Below are positions 1 through 5,560 of a stretch of DNA of 5,560 bases, piece after piece. How positions within the stretch are numbered: the first letter of the stretch is position 1; every line of letters begins with the position of its first letter. The notes under the pieces were generated by a model. It saw nothing but the letters and a program-made list of their open reading frames with translations. It was not told the origin of the DNA and did not search any database. The stretch is from Dehalococcoidia bacterium (GTDB taxonomy: Bacteria > Chloroflexota > Dehalococcoidia > UBA6926): contig JASLZO010000082.1 of the NCBI GenBank assembly GCA_030754805.1, positions 1 to 5,560 of the forward strand. The letters are read 5' to 3'. The translations under genes were made by a program, and so were the position numbers.

Positions 1-1
1 A

Positions 2-1945
2 CCAGGGACTGGTAAGTCGTTGGCATATCTGGTTCCTGCTCTAGCGTTCGGTGCCGCGAACGATACGCCCATCGTCGTTTCGACCTCGACACGGGGCCTG
101 CAAGAGCAACTTGCCACGAAGGACGCGCCAATCGCGCTCCAGATACTGGGCATGGAGTCATCGGGTTCGCGGGTTGCCCTCTTGAAGGGAAGGGGAAACT
201 ACGTCTGCCTCTCTCGCCTCGGGCAGGAATTGCGACGTCCGAGTATGGATGCGGACTATGCCGCATTCCTGACTCGAGTACTCGTCTGGCTCGAAACGAC
301 GGTCAGAGGAGACATCGGTGAGCTCCGCCTCTCCGAACCCGAAACAGAGTTCTGGCCGATCATCTCCGCCGGAGGGGACGAAGAGCACGCAGGCTGCGAC
401 TTTCAACGCCAGGGCGTGTGCTATGTGGCCCGTGCCCGGAAAGCCGCGCAGGACGCGATACTGGTCATAACGAACCATTCATTGTTGCTAGCCGACAGCG
501 CCAGAGAAGGTGCGGTCTTGGGCCACGCAAAGCACCTCGTGTTGGATGAGGCCCACCACCTGGAACGTGAAGCGACCGCGCAATTCGGCCGGGATGTCAC
601 GAAACGTGAGACCGATGATGTCCTTGCCGCCCTCGGCGCCCATGAGGGCAAGCCGAGGCTCGTGCCGTCCGCGATGGGCGAGGCGGCATCCACCGGGGCG
701 TCCGCAAGGGCTGCGGAGATTGCCACGCGGGGAGATGCCGTCGGAGAGGCGGCACGAGCGGCATCGGAGAGGCTCCAGATGCTGTTTGGCCTTGCCGACC
801 CCTACATCGCTCGCGAATCAGATCGACCCGATGGAGAATCGGCCCTTCGAATCACCGCGACGACGAGGGTTTCCGCCGGGTGGACACCACTTCTCGAAGC
901 TTGGGGGGATGTCAAGACCGCGTTGGCCGCGCTCGCCCGGACCTTTGGCACACTGATCGACACGCTCGATGGTGCCGTCCAGCCGTACACGCTCCGGACG
1001 GCGGATGACCTTTCCCGACGCTTGGCCGAGATTCGGAACACGCTCGAACTGATCATGGACGATTCCCTTTCAGACGGCATCGCTTGGCTGACGACTTCGA
1101 CTGACGCCAGGAATACGGTTGGCATGCACTGGGCTCCCTTGAGTACGGGATCGTTGCTCAAAGCCGGCCTCTTTGACGGGCGCGACAGCATTGTGCTTAC
1201 TAGCGGCACGCTCGCGACGGCAGAGAACTTCCAGCATGTTCGCACGAGACTGGGGATCGAGTCGGCACAAGAACTGCAGATTGACTCTCCGTTCGATCAC
1301 GCGGCCGCTGTCAGTTCGTTTATCCCAACTGACGTCCCACCACCGGGCGCACCCTCGTACCAACGGGCGGTCGAGCAGTCCATCGCCCAGATAGCGAGCG
1401 TCTCTGACGGAGGTGTGCTCGCCCTATTCACTTCCTATCGAGCGCTCAGGCAGGCGTACAACTACCTCAAATCGGAGTTGGCCGCGCAGGAGATCTCGGT
1501 ATTGGGGCAGGGTATAGATGGCGCGCCTGCCCGGCTCATCGAGATGCAGCGAGCAAATCCGAAGACGGTCCTGCTCGGCGCCGCGACGTTCTGGGAAGGT
1601 GTCGATCTCGCCGGTGACGCGCTCCGTGTGCTGGTGATTCCAAGGCTCCCATTCGCCGTGCCGACGGATCCCATCGTCGCTGCCCGTGGAGAGACGTACG
1701 AGGATCCAGTCAATGAGTTCACCCTGCCCGAGAGCCTGTTGCGATTCCGCCAGGGGCTCGGACGGCTCATCCGGTCGGGGAAGGACAACGGCGCGATCGT
1801 CATTTTGGACGCACGACTCCTGACGCGCCGGTACGGGGAAACGTATATCCAGGCTCTTCCGGGGACGAACGTTTCGATGCCAACGCTGGCGGGCCTCTCG
1901 GACGCCGTGGCCGATTGGCTCTACGACCGTCAGGTCCGTGTCTGA
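2..1945 (+). CDS. dinG: DinG/XPD-type ATP-dependent DNA helicase, 5' partial
   Basis: Superfamily 2 helicase of the DinG/YoaA/XPD group; family members unwind DNA 5' to 3' and act on damaged or structured DNA. The open frame enters from the window edge: codons 5-19 read G-T-G-K-S, the Walker A motif, so the true start lies upstream and the TTG at 20 is not the start. In order there follow a DEAHH Walker B box (545-559), a long arch-like insertion rich in Ala and Arg, T-S-G-T-L (around 1198-1212, the family's TSATL-like motif III), F-W-E-G-V-D-L-A-G (around 1589-1615, motif V) and Q-G-L-G-R-L-I-R (around 1752-1775, motif VI). Family Fe-S helicases carry four cysteines between motifs I and II; here I find only three, at codons 206-208, 395-397 and 419-421. 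A His three residues before the second is the only obvious extra ligand candidate. The TGA stop overlaps the GTG of the next gene by 8 bases, implying translational coupling. Family assignment is secure; the precise subfamily is less so. Confidence 0.93.
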   Translation, partial: PGTGKSLAYLVPALAFGAANDTPIVVSTSTRGLQEQLATKDAPIALQILGMESSGSRVALLKGRGNYVCLSRLGQELRRPSMDADYAAFLTRVLVWLETTVRGDIGELRLSEPETEFWPIISAGGDEEHAGCDFQRQGVCYVARARKAAQDAILVITNHSLLLADSAREGAVLGHAKHLVLDEAHHLEREATAQFGRDVTKRETDDVLAALGAHEGKPRLVPSAMGEAASTGASARAAEIATRGDAVGEAARAASERLQMLFGLADPYIARESDRPDGESALRITATTRVSAGWTPLLEAWGDVKTALAALARTFGTLIDTLDGAVQPYTLRTADDLSRRLAEIRNTLELIMDDSLSDGIAWLTTSTDARNTVGMHWAPLSTGSLLKAGLFDGRDSIVLTSGTLATAENFQHVRTRLGIESAQELQIDSPFDHAAAVSSFIPTDVPPPGAPSYQRAVEQSIAQIASVSDGGVLALFTSYRALRQAYNYLKSELAAQEISVLGQGIDGAPARLIEMQRANPKTVLLGAATFWEGVDLAGDALRVLVIPRLPFAVPTDPIVAARGETYEDPVNEFTLPESLLRFRQGLGRLIRSGKDNGAIVILDARLLTRRYGETYIQALPGTNVSMPTLAGLSDAVADWLYDRQVRV

Positions 1946-2840
1946 GCCTGCCAAGATCCGACTGCGCCTCGACCACCCGCTCGACCTTCCAACGACGCTT
2001 GATGGCGGGCAAGCGTTCCGGTGGCGCCAGGCAAACGGTTGGTGGGAGGCGCCGCTCGGCCGGACCGTCGTTCGCTTGCGCCACGTGGAGTCGGATGGGG
2101 ACGAGTTGGAGGTGCGCCAGTCCGGTGCCGGCGGCGCAATGTCAGAGAGTAATCTCCGACGATACCTGGGCTTGGACGATCCCATCGCCACTTCATTAAC
2201 GGCGCTGGCGAGCAGCGGTATCCCGCGTGGCGAGCTGCTCCATGCCGAAGGAGTTCACCTGCTCCGTCAGGATTCGTGGGAGACGCTTGTCAGTTTCATC
2301 CTCAGCCAGAACTCGAACGGTCCACGGATCCGGAAGAACGTAGAGGATATAGCCCGCGAGGCAGGAGAGCAGTTCGGGTCGGATGGATCGACCGTCTACG
2401 CGTTTCCGGAACCCTCCGCCCTCGCCGATTTCGGAGAAGAACGACTCCGAAAGTTGAAGATCAGCTACCGCGCTCCCCATCTCATAGCCGCCGCACGCAT
2501 GATTGCGAGACACGAGATCGATCTCGTCGGGTTGTCCGTTGATGACTTCGATACGGCCTGACAGGTATTGCGCGCGATTCCCGGCGTCGGGCCGAAGGTC
2601 GCCGACTGCGTGCTCGCGTACGCGCTCCATTTCCAGGAGGCCTTTCCGGTGGACACCTGGGTTGAGAGGGCCGTCCGACGCCGATCGCCCGAAGTTGCTG
2701 CCTGGACGAGAGAACGGATCAGTGACTGGGGCAGACAGTGTTTCGCTCGGAACGCTGCCTACGTGCAACTCATCCTGTTCCACCTCGAGAGACGGAGGGC
2801 ACTGTCGGCGGGTGGTGAGCGCAACTCCTCACCCTCGTAG
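1938..2840 (+). pseudogene. ogg: OGG-type 8-oxoguanine DNA glycosylase/lyase, interrupted by in-frame TGA
   Basis: Base-excision repair glycosylase of the HhH-GPD superfamily (OGG1 type), which removes 8-oxoguanine from DNA and cleaves the strand by its lyase activity. Without the stop the frame would give a 300-residue protein. The OGG N-terminal domain shows G-G-Q-A-F-R-W (about residues 23-29) and L-R-R-Y-L-G-L-D. Next comes the strongly OGG-like L-L-R-Q-D-x-x-E-x-L-V-S-F-I-L-S-Q-N-S-N. A TGA then falls at residue 208 (2559-2561). The same frame resumes at once with I-P-G-V-G-P-K-V-A-D-C, holding the expected catalytic Lys (codon 2595-2597), and P-V-D-T-W, holding the catalytic Asp (2652-2654). 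It ends in the family-like F-H-L-E-R tail. The upstream 207-residue product lacks both catalytic residues and would be inactive. Aligned by eye to the family, the stop sits where Arg is common (A-R-x-x-L before the HhH), which fits one CGA to TGA change. The GTG start overlaps the helicase gene; no clear Shine-Dalgarno is seen. A sequencing error or read-through cannot be excluded. Confidence 0.88.
2559..2561 (+). other. In-frame TGA interrupting the glycosylase gene
   Basis: This is the only stop codon in the glycosylase frame between 1938 and 2838. The flanking bases read gcc TGA cag, so the stop is followed by C. TGA followed by C is known as a weak termination context in E. coli. A C at 2559 would restore CGA (Arg) within a CpG, a common site of C to T transition. 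The frame is unchanged on both sides and homology continues through it. Confidence 0.9.
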
Positions 2841-4102
2841 TTGTCGGATCGCTCAGTCCACTTGAAGACGAGCGAACGTTCGTCCGCGGCTGAAGTGCTC
2901 TCCCCATCAATCCGGGTGGTTCGGAGTCGACGCAGCAGATCGCCGATCAGAGGTCCCTCGGCGACGCCCATCTCGATGAGGTCGTCACCGTTGAGGAACG
3001 GGCGCGTCAATCGGAGCTTTTCGATATAGGTGGAGAGAGCCTCGGCTGGCGGACCAACTGCAACTGCGGCGGCGGCTATAACCACGGGAAGTTCTACCTC
3101 GTCCAATAGGTGGACGACCTCGCTTGGAGCCACCCCGGAATCGAGCAACATCTGGAGTCGGCTCCCTGGGCTGGTACTCCACGAGCGACCATCGAAAAAC
3201 GCACGCGCGTCGTCGGACTGAAGATTTAATCGCGCCGCCAAACCATCGGCATCGTGCGGAACAATCGCATGCATCCCCATCGCCGCCCAGTAGACGCTAT
3301 CTCGTGGGACATCTGAAGGACGTGACGTCCGCGCAAGCCCGAACCCTTTCGACGCTTCGCGGGTCCAACTCAAAGCCTCGTGGACGGCCGTCAAAGCCCC
3401 CCATGCATCTAGTAGTTCGAGAACTCGTTCCGGCGCAGGCTCGTCCCAGCATCGGTCGAATTCGTGTCGCAGACGGTCCGGACTGATCGCGTCCAGATGG
3501 TGCCCGTCCTGCCCGATCCACTCGGCCGTTGACGGATCAACTCGGAATCCTAGCCGACTGGCGTACCGGGCAGCTCGGAACACCCGCGTGGCATCGTCGC
3601 GGAAGCTGCCGGGATGGAGCGCCCGCAGTACCCTGTCTTCTAGGTCAACCTGACCACGGAGAGGGTCGATGAGGGTCATGTAACCGGTGCCAGGCGTCAA
3701 CGATACCGCCATTGCGTTTACGGTGAAGTCACGGCGCGCGAGGTCGGCTTGAAGGTCGCCGCGATGAACCGTTGGCAGGGCGCCTGGCCGTTTGTAGGAC
3801 TCGCCCCGTGCCGTCACGATGTCAAATACCGAATCTCCGACCTGCAACTTGGCCGTCAGGAACTGGGAGCTTGCGACTTGTCGGCCGAGTCCTGAACGTT
3901 CGACCTCGCTTGCGAGGTGCGCGACATCACCGACGAACACGAAGTCGACTTCCTTCACTTCCCTCCCAAGCAGAGAATCCCGGACTGCACCGCCAACCAG
4001 GAAGAGAGGGTCTCCGACGCGAGCAGCAACCTCCGAGATCGCGGCTGTCGCGGAGGCGATGGAGGGCGAAACGGCCGCTCCAAAGTTTTTTCGGATGTTC
4101 AA
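2759..4102 (-). CDS. tRNA nucleotidyltransferase, class II CCA-adding enzyme / poly(A) polymerase family
   Basis: The 447-residue protein belongs to the class II nucleotidyltransferases that add or repair the 3' CCA of tRNA; splitting into A-adding or CC-adding enzymes, or a poly(A) polymerase role, cannot be excluded. Visible motifs in order: L-V-G-G-A-V-R-D (residues 35-42, head-domain motif A), E-V-D (51-53, where D-x-D is expected), F-D-I-V-T-A-R-G-E-S-Y (93-103, third carboxylate Asp94), R-R-D-F-T-V-N-A (123-130, motif B) and I-D-P-L-R-G-Q-x-D-L (145-154). Next are L-R-A-L-H-P-G-S-F-x-D-D-x-x-R-x-x-R-A-A-R-Y (159-180) and I-S-P-D-R-L-R-H-E-F in the neck. A C-terminal F-L-N-G-D-D-L-I-E-M-G-V-A-E-G-P-L-I-G motif follows, typical of this family. 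No HD phosphohydrolase domain is evident. The start is TTG; no in-frame ATG or GTG lies between it and motif A, and no good Shine-Dalgarno precedes it. The last 27 codons or so overlap the convergent glycosylase gene and look like a non-conserved tail. Confidence 0.93.
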   Translation of the reverse strand: MNIRKNFGAAVSPSIASATAAISEVAARVGDPLFLVGGAVRDSLLGREVKEVDFVFVGDVAHLASEVERSGLGRQVASSQFLTAKLQVGDSVFDIVTARGESYKRPGALPTVHRGDLQADLARRDFTVNAMAVSLTPGTGYMTLIDPLRGQVDLEDRVLRALHPGSFRDDATRVFRAARYASRLGFRVDPSTAEWIGQDGHHLDAISPDRLRHEFDRCWDEPAPERVLELLDAWGALTAVHEALSWTREASKGFGLARTSRPSDVPRDSVYWAAMGMHAIVPHDADGLAARLNLQSDDARAFFDGRSWSTSPGSRLQMLLDSGVAPSEVVHLLDEVELPVVIAAAAVAVGPPAEALSTYIEKLRLTRPFLNGDDLIEMGVAEGPLIGDLLRRLRTTRIDGESTSAADERSLVFKWTERSDNYEGEELRSPPADSALRLSRWNRMSCT

Positions 4103-4113
4103 TCGATTGCCAT
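4099..4113 (-). other. Possible four-codon leader ORF overlapping the nucleotidyltransferase start
   Basis: On the minus strand an ATG at 4113-4111 opens a four-codon frame (Met-Ala-Ile-Asp) whose TGA shares two bases with the TTG start of the nucleotidyltransferase (TTGA). A purine-rich GGAAA lies about 10 bases before this ATG, while the TTG itself has no comparable site. This would suit translational coupling, but a frame this short can arise by chance. Confidence 0.2.
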
Positions 4114-4164
4114 TGCGTCGTGATTTCCGGCGGATGGAAGTCCCGCAAACGTTGCGTGACGGTG

Positions 4165-4180
4165 TCAGATATACAATAAA
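4165..4180. promoter_or_regulatory. A+T-rich patch in the divergent intergenic region, possible promoter core
   Basis: The 167-base gap between the divergent nucleotidyltransferase and 76-residue protein genes contains tatacaataaa, the most A+T-rich patch nearby. On the + strand TACAAT (4172-4177) differs by one base from the -10 consensus, but the best -35-like TTGCGT (4152-4157) is only 14 bases away, which is short. On the minus strand TTCGGA (4199-4194) and TGTATA (4175-4170) are 18 bases apart but match poorly. Location favours a promoter; the motifs do not settle direction. Confidence 0.25.
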
Positions 4181-4210
4181 CAGTAGGTTTGTGTCCGAAC
4201 GTATAGGAAG

Positions 4211-4226
4211 AGCGCCGCACGGCGCT
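4211..4226. repeat. Perfect inverted repeat (hairpin) in the leader of the 76-residue protein gene
   Basis: AGCGCC and GGCGCT pair perfectly over 6 bp across a GCAC tetraloop; a closing G-C inside the loop and an outer G-T pair can extend it. It lies 43 bases before the ATG at 4270 and would be in the 5' leader if transcription begins at the A+T-rich patch upstream. There is no T-run after it on either strand, so a classic intrinsic terminator is unlikely. It could be an mRNA-stabilising hairpin or an operator. Confidence 0.4.
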
Positions 4227-4257
4227 TACCCTTCTGGTTCACGCAGGCATATCCATC

Positions 4258-4264
4258 GAGGGGG
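4258..4264 (+). promoter_or_regulatory. Ribosome binding site for the 76-residue protein gene
   Basis: GAGGGGG lies five bases before the ATG at 4270. It fixes this start and is the main reason, with the clean open frame, to accept the unrecognised small gene as real. Confidence 0.65.
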
Positions 4265-4269
4265 AAACC

Positions 4270-4500
4270 ATGGGAAAAGAACAGCTCCAGGCTCTGCTCC
4301 AGGCGCTGCAGCAACAGCTTGAGTTGGGACACGACGGAGTGATCGTTGGCTCCTGGTCGATCCGGTATGACAAGGACATGAACTCGTTCTTGTTCGACAA
4401 ATGCGAGTTCGGCGACTACTGCGAAGAACGACCGTCCATCATCGCTCTTGATGGCACCGTCACGGATGCCGGTGGTCCATTACTGCGGGTAAGTACCTAG
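4270..4500 (+). CDS. Unrecognised small protein, 76 residues
   Basis: I do not recognise this protein. It has an ATG start with a strong Shine-Dalgarno and a TAG stop. Residues 4-19 are a Gln/Leu-rich likely amphipathic helix with an LQAL-LQAL duplication. A more beta-like stretch follows (G-V-I-V-G-S-W-S-I-R-Y, 23-33), and then a polar acidic segment with two cysteines (C45 and C51) in the pattern K-C-E-F-G-D-Y-C-E. There is no signal peptide or membrane segment, so it is probably cytosolic. It is the first of three co-directional genes, 69 bases ahead of the thioredoxin-like gene. The cysteine pair and this neighbour make a redox link conceivable, but that is inference only. The region upstream is the divergent intergenic space with a hairpin and a possible promoter. 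Confidence 0.65.
   Translation: MGKEQLQALLQALQQQLELGHDGVIVGSWSIRYDKDMNSFLFDKCEFGDYCEERPSIIALDGTVTDAGGPLLRVST
4284..4307 (+). repeat. 12-base tandem duplication within the small gene
   Basis: GCTCCAGGCTCT (4284-4295) is followed directly by GCTCCAGGCGCT (4296-4307), matching at 11 of 12 positions. It encodes the repeated Leu-Gln-Ala-Leu unit of the N-terminal helix and keeps the reading frame. Confidence 0.7.
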
Positions 4501-4552
4501 ATTTTCCGACGGGGAATTCTCAGTCAACGACGAACGAGCGATAGATATTCGT

Positions 4553-4558
4553 AGGAGG
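4553..4558 (+). promoter_or_regulatory. Ribosome binding site for the thioredoxin-like gene
   Basis: AGGAGG, a full Shine-Dalgarno core, ends 11 bases before the ATG at 4570. The spacing is at the long end but usable. It supports that ATG over any internal start and suggests efficient translation. Confidence 0.6.
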
Positions 4559-4569
4559 CATAGCTAGAT

Positions 4570-5139
4570 ATGGTTGCGAGCAGCCCAAGTGTTGTAACGC
4601 CGGAGCGTTTCGCTAAGGGAAAAACCTACGTCGACTATCGGGCGTCCTTTACTGAATATGGGGATGTCTATGACGAGAACTATGAGGCAACTCACGTATC
4701 CGCGCAGGATGCGAAGGAGTTGGCGGAACTCGTTGGGCGGCCGGGCGGCCCAGCAAAGGTGCTGGTCATCACCGAGAACTGGTGCCCGGACTGCTTCCGC
4801 GAAGTCCCGGTGATCGCCAAGATTGCCGAAGCCAGCGGGATGGAGCTGCGTGTGGTCGAACGCGACCAGCACAAGGACATCATGGCGGAGTTCCGAAAGG
4901 ACGGCGAATTCGATTCGATTCCGGTCTTTGTCTTTTACACGAAGGATCACGAGTACATCACCCACTTCATCGAGCGTTCCCGGTACGCGGAGAAGCACAT
5001 CGGTGACATGCGCGTCGGAACCGAAGGGATGTCCCAGGAGGAGCGCTCGGCCCACAACGCCAAGTTCCGGGAGGAAAACTGGGGTACGTGGCGGCAAGCG
5101 ACTATCACCGAGCTCAAGGAGACCCTCGCGAATCGATAG
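4570..5139 (+). CDS. Thioredoxin-fold family protein with CPDC active site
   Basis: The 189-residue protein has a thioredoxin-like core after an N-terminal extension of about 60 residues. The strand K-V-L-V-I-T-E-N leads into W-C-P-D-C (71-75), the redox-active C-x-x-C with Cys72 and Cys75. A helix (V-P-V-I-A-K-I-A-E), a second strand (E-L-R-V-V-E-R) and S-I-P-V-F-V-F-Y follow; Pro118 is the expected cis-Pro facing the active site. The layout resembles the Thioredoxin_9-type family (named from memory, not searched) rather than classical TrxA, which is shorter with C-G-P-C. There is no signal peptide or lipobox, so it is likely cytosolic, acting as a thiol-disulfide oxidoreductase of unknown substrate. 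The C-terminal tail is charged and helical, with W-G-T-W near the end. The RNase III gene begins 21 bases downstream, suggesting co-transcription. Confidence 0.85.
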   Translation: MVASSPSVVTPERFAKGKTYVDYRASFTEYGDVYDENYEATHVSAQDAKELAELVGRPGGPAKVLVITENWCPDCFREVPVIAKIAEASGMELRVVERDQHKDIMAEFRKDGEFDSIPVFVFYTKDHEYITHFIERSRYAEKHIGDMRVGTEGMSQEERSAHNAKFREENWGTWRQATITELKETLANR

Positions 5140-5160
5140 CAGTATCGACGAGATCGTCCG

Positions 5161-5560
5161 ATGACGTCCAACCAGGCGTCACAACGTGCGCTGGAGGGTA
5201 GGTTGGGGGTTCGGTTCTCGGACCCGAAATTACTCCAGCGTGCTCTCATTCACGGTTCGGTCCTGAACGAAGACCCGGATCGTACGGAGCTCGAGTCCAA
5301 CGAGCGCCTCGAATTCCTGGGTGACGCGGTGCTTGGACAGGTCGTCGCCACGTGGCTATACGATGAGATGCCGGATGCGCCCGAGGGCGAGTTGACGCGC
5401 GCACGGTCGGCCCTCGTGAGCCGTGCAACACTGTCGGCGGTCGCCAGGTCCGTTGACCTAGGCAGTGCTCTGGAACTTGGCCGGGGCGAGGAGGCCGGTG
5501 GCGGGCGTGACCGCGATGCGAATCTGGCCGATACGCTCGAAGCAGTCATAGCCGCCATCT
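5161..5560 (+). CDS. rnc: Ribonuclease III, 3' partial
   Basis: Double-stranded-RNA endonuclease that processes rRNA precursors and structured mRNAs. The frame opens at ATG 5161 and is still open at the window end, giving 133 residues of the catalytic domain. The signature N-E-R-L-E-F-L-G-D-A (47-56) supplies the first catalytic carboxylates (Glu48, Glu51 and Asp55 by family alignment). E-G-E-L-T-R-A-R-S-A-L-V-S follows (75-87), then L-G-R-G-E-E, and A-D-T-L-E-A-V-I-A-A with Asp124 and Glu127 completing the metal site. H-G-S near residue 31 matches the family's T-H-x-S motif. The double-stranded-RNA-binding domain must lie beyond the window. The Shine-Dalgarno is weak, so translation may depend on coupling to the gene 21 bases upstream. 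Confidence 0.96.
   Translation, partial: MTSNQASQRALEGRLGVRFSDPKLLQRALIHGSVLNEDPDRTELESNERLEFLGDAVLGQVVATWLYDEMPDAPEGELTRARSALVSRATLSAVARSVDLGSALELGRGEEAGGGRDRDANLADTLEAVIAAI

Noticed and set aside
20..22. TTG as the start of the helicase gene
   Set aside because: The Walker A residues G-T-G-K-S are encoded in the same frame immediately upstream (5-19), so the gene starts before the window.
1424..2191. Long minus-strand open frame antisense to the helicase and glycosylase genes
   Set aside because: It has no recognisable domain and a low-complexity Arg/Pro/Ser-rich composition typical of a shadow of G+C-rich coding DNA.
2559..2561. TGA as a selenocysteine codon or as part of a recoded genetic code
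   Set aside because: The family has no catalytic Cys at this position and usually shows Arg or similar; the helicase gene ends at a TGA in the expected place, so TGA works as a stop in this genome. A SECIS-like stem was not evident by eye.
4211..4230. Intrinsic terminator
   Set aside because: The stem is only 6-7 bp and is not followed by a T-run on either strand, and no gene ends next to it.
3819..4322. Plus-strand open frame across the nucleotidyltransferase start and intergenic region
   Set aside because: It is antisense to the GGAVRD and RRDFTVNA-bearing gene and reads through the ribosome binding site of the small gene in another frame; it has no motif.
4564..5097. Minus-strand 177-codon open frame
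   Set aside because: It is the antisense of the thioredoxin-like gene, which has W-C-P-D-C, a cis-Pro and a full Shine-Dalgarno; the antisense product shows no motif.
1..5560. CRISPR array, insertion sequence, prophage or toxin-antitoxin module
   Set aside because: There are no regularly spaced repeats, transposase motifs, terminal inverted repeats or known toxin folds; all long genes are housekeeping families.

Overview
This is a gene-dense bacterial window, fairly G+C-rich by eye. It uses GTG and TTG starts and has a typical bacterial housekeeping layout of DNA repair, tRNA maturation, redox and RNA processing genes. No transposase, integrase, phage gene, CRISPR array, tRNA or rRNA was found. 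The phylum cannot be fixed from the sequence alone. A Chloroflexota- or actinobacteria-like lineage would fit the gene types and composition, but this is a weak guess.

Left part, + strand (1-2840): a DinG/XPD-type superfamily 2 helicase is cut by the window edge just upstream of its Walker A motif. Its stop codon overlaps by 8 bases the GTG start of an OGG-type 8-oxoguanine DNA glycosylase gene, so the two form a DNA repair pair. The glycosylase frame is interrupted by a single in-frame TGA at 2559-2561. The same frame then continues without a shift through the helix-hairpin-helix, the catalytic Lys and the catalytic Asp, so this is a broken, recoded or mis-sequenced gene.

Middle, - strand (2759-4102): a class II CCA-adding enzyme / poly(A) polymerase-type tRNA nucleotidyltransferase converges on the glycosylase gene and overlaps its end by 82 bases. 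Its first metal-binding motif reads E-x-D instead of the usual D-x-D.

Right part, + strand (4270-5560): a divergent intergenic region of about 170 bases carries an A+T-rich patch and a short perfect hairpin. It precedes a small unrecognised 76-residue protein, a thioredoxin-fold protein with a C-P-D-C active site, and the 5' two-thirds or so of the RNase III gene, which runs off the window. The spacings (69 and 21 bases) suggest that the last two genes, and perhaps all three, are co-transcribed.

I see no clearly novel multi-gene system. The points most worth checking are the interrupted glycosylase, the E-x-D motif in the nucleotidyltransferase, the incomplete Fe-S cysteine set in the helicase, and the unrecognised 76-residue gene.
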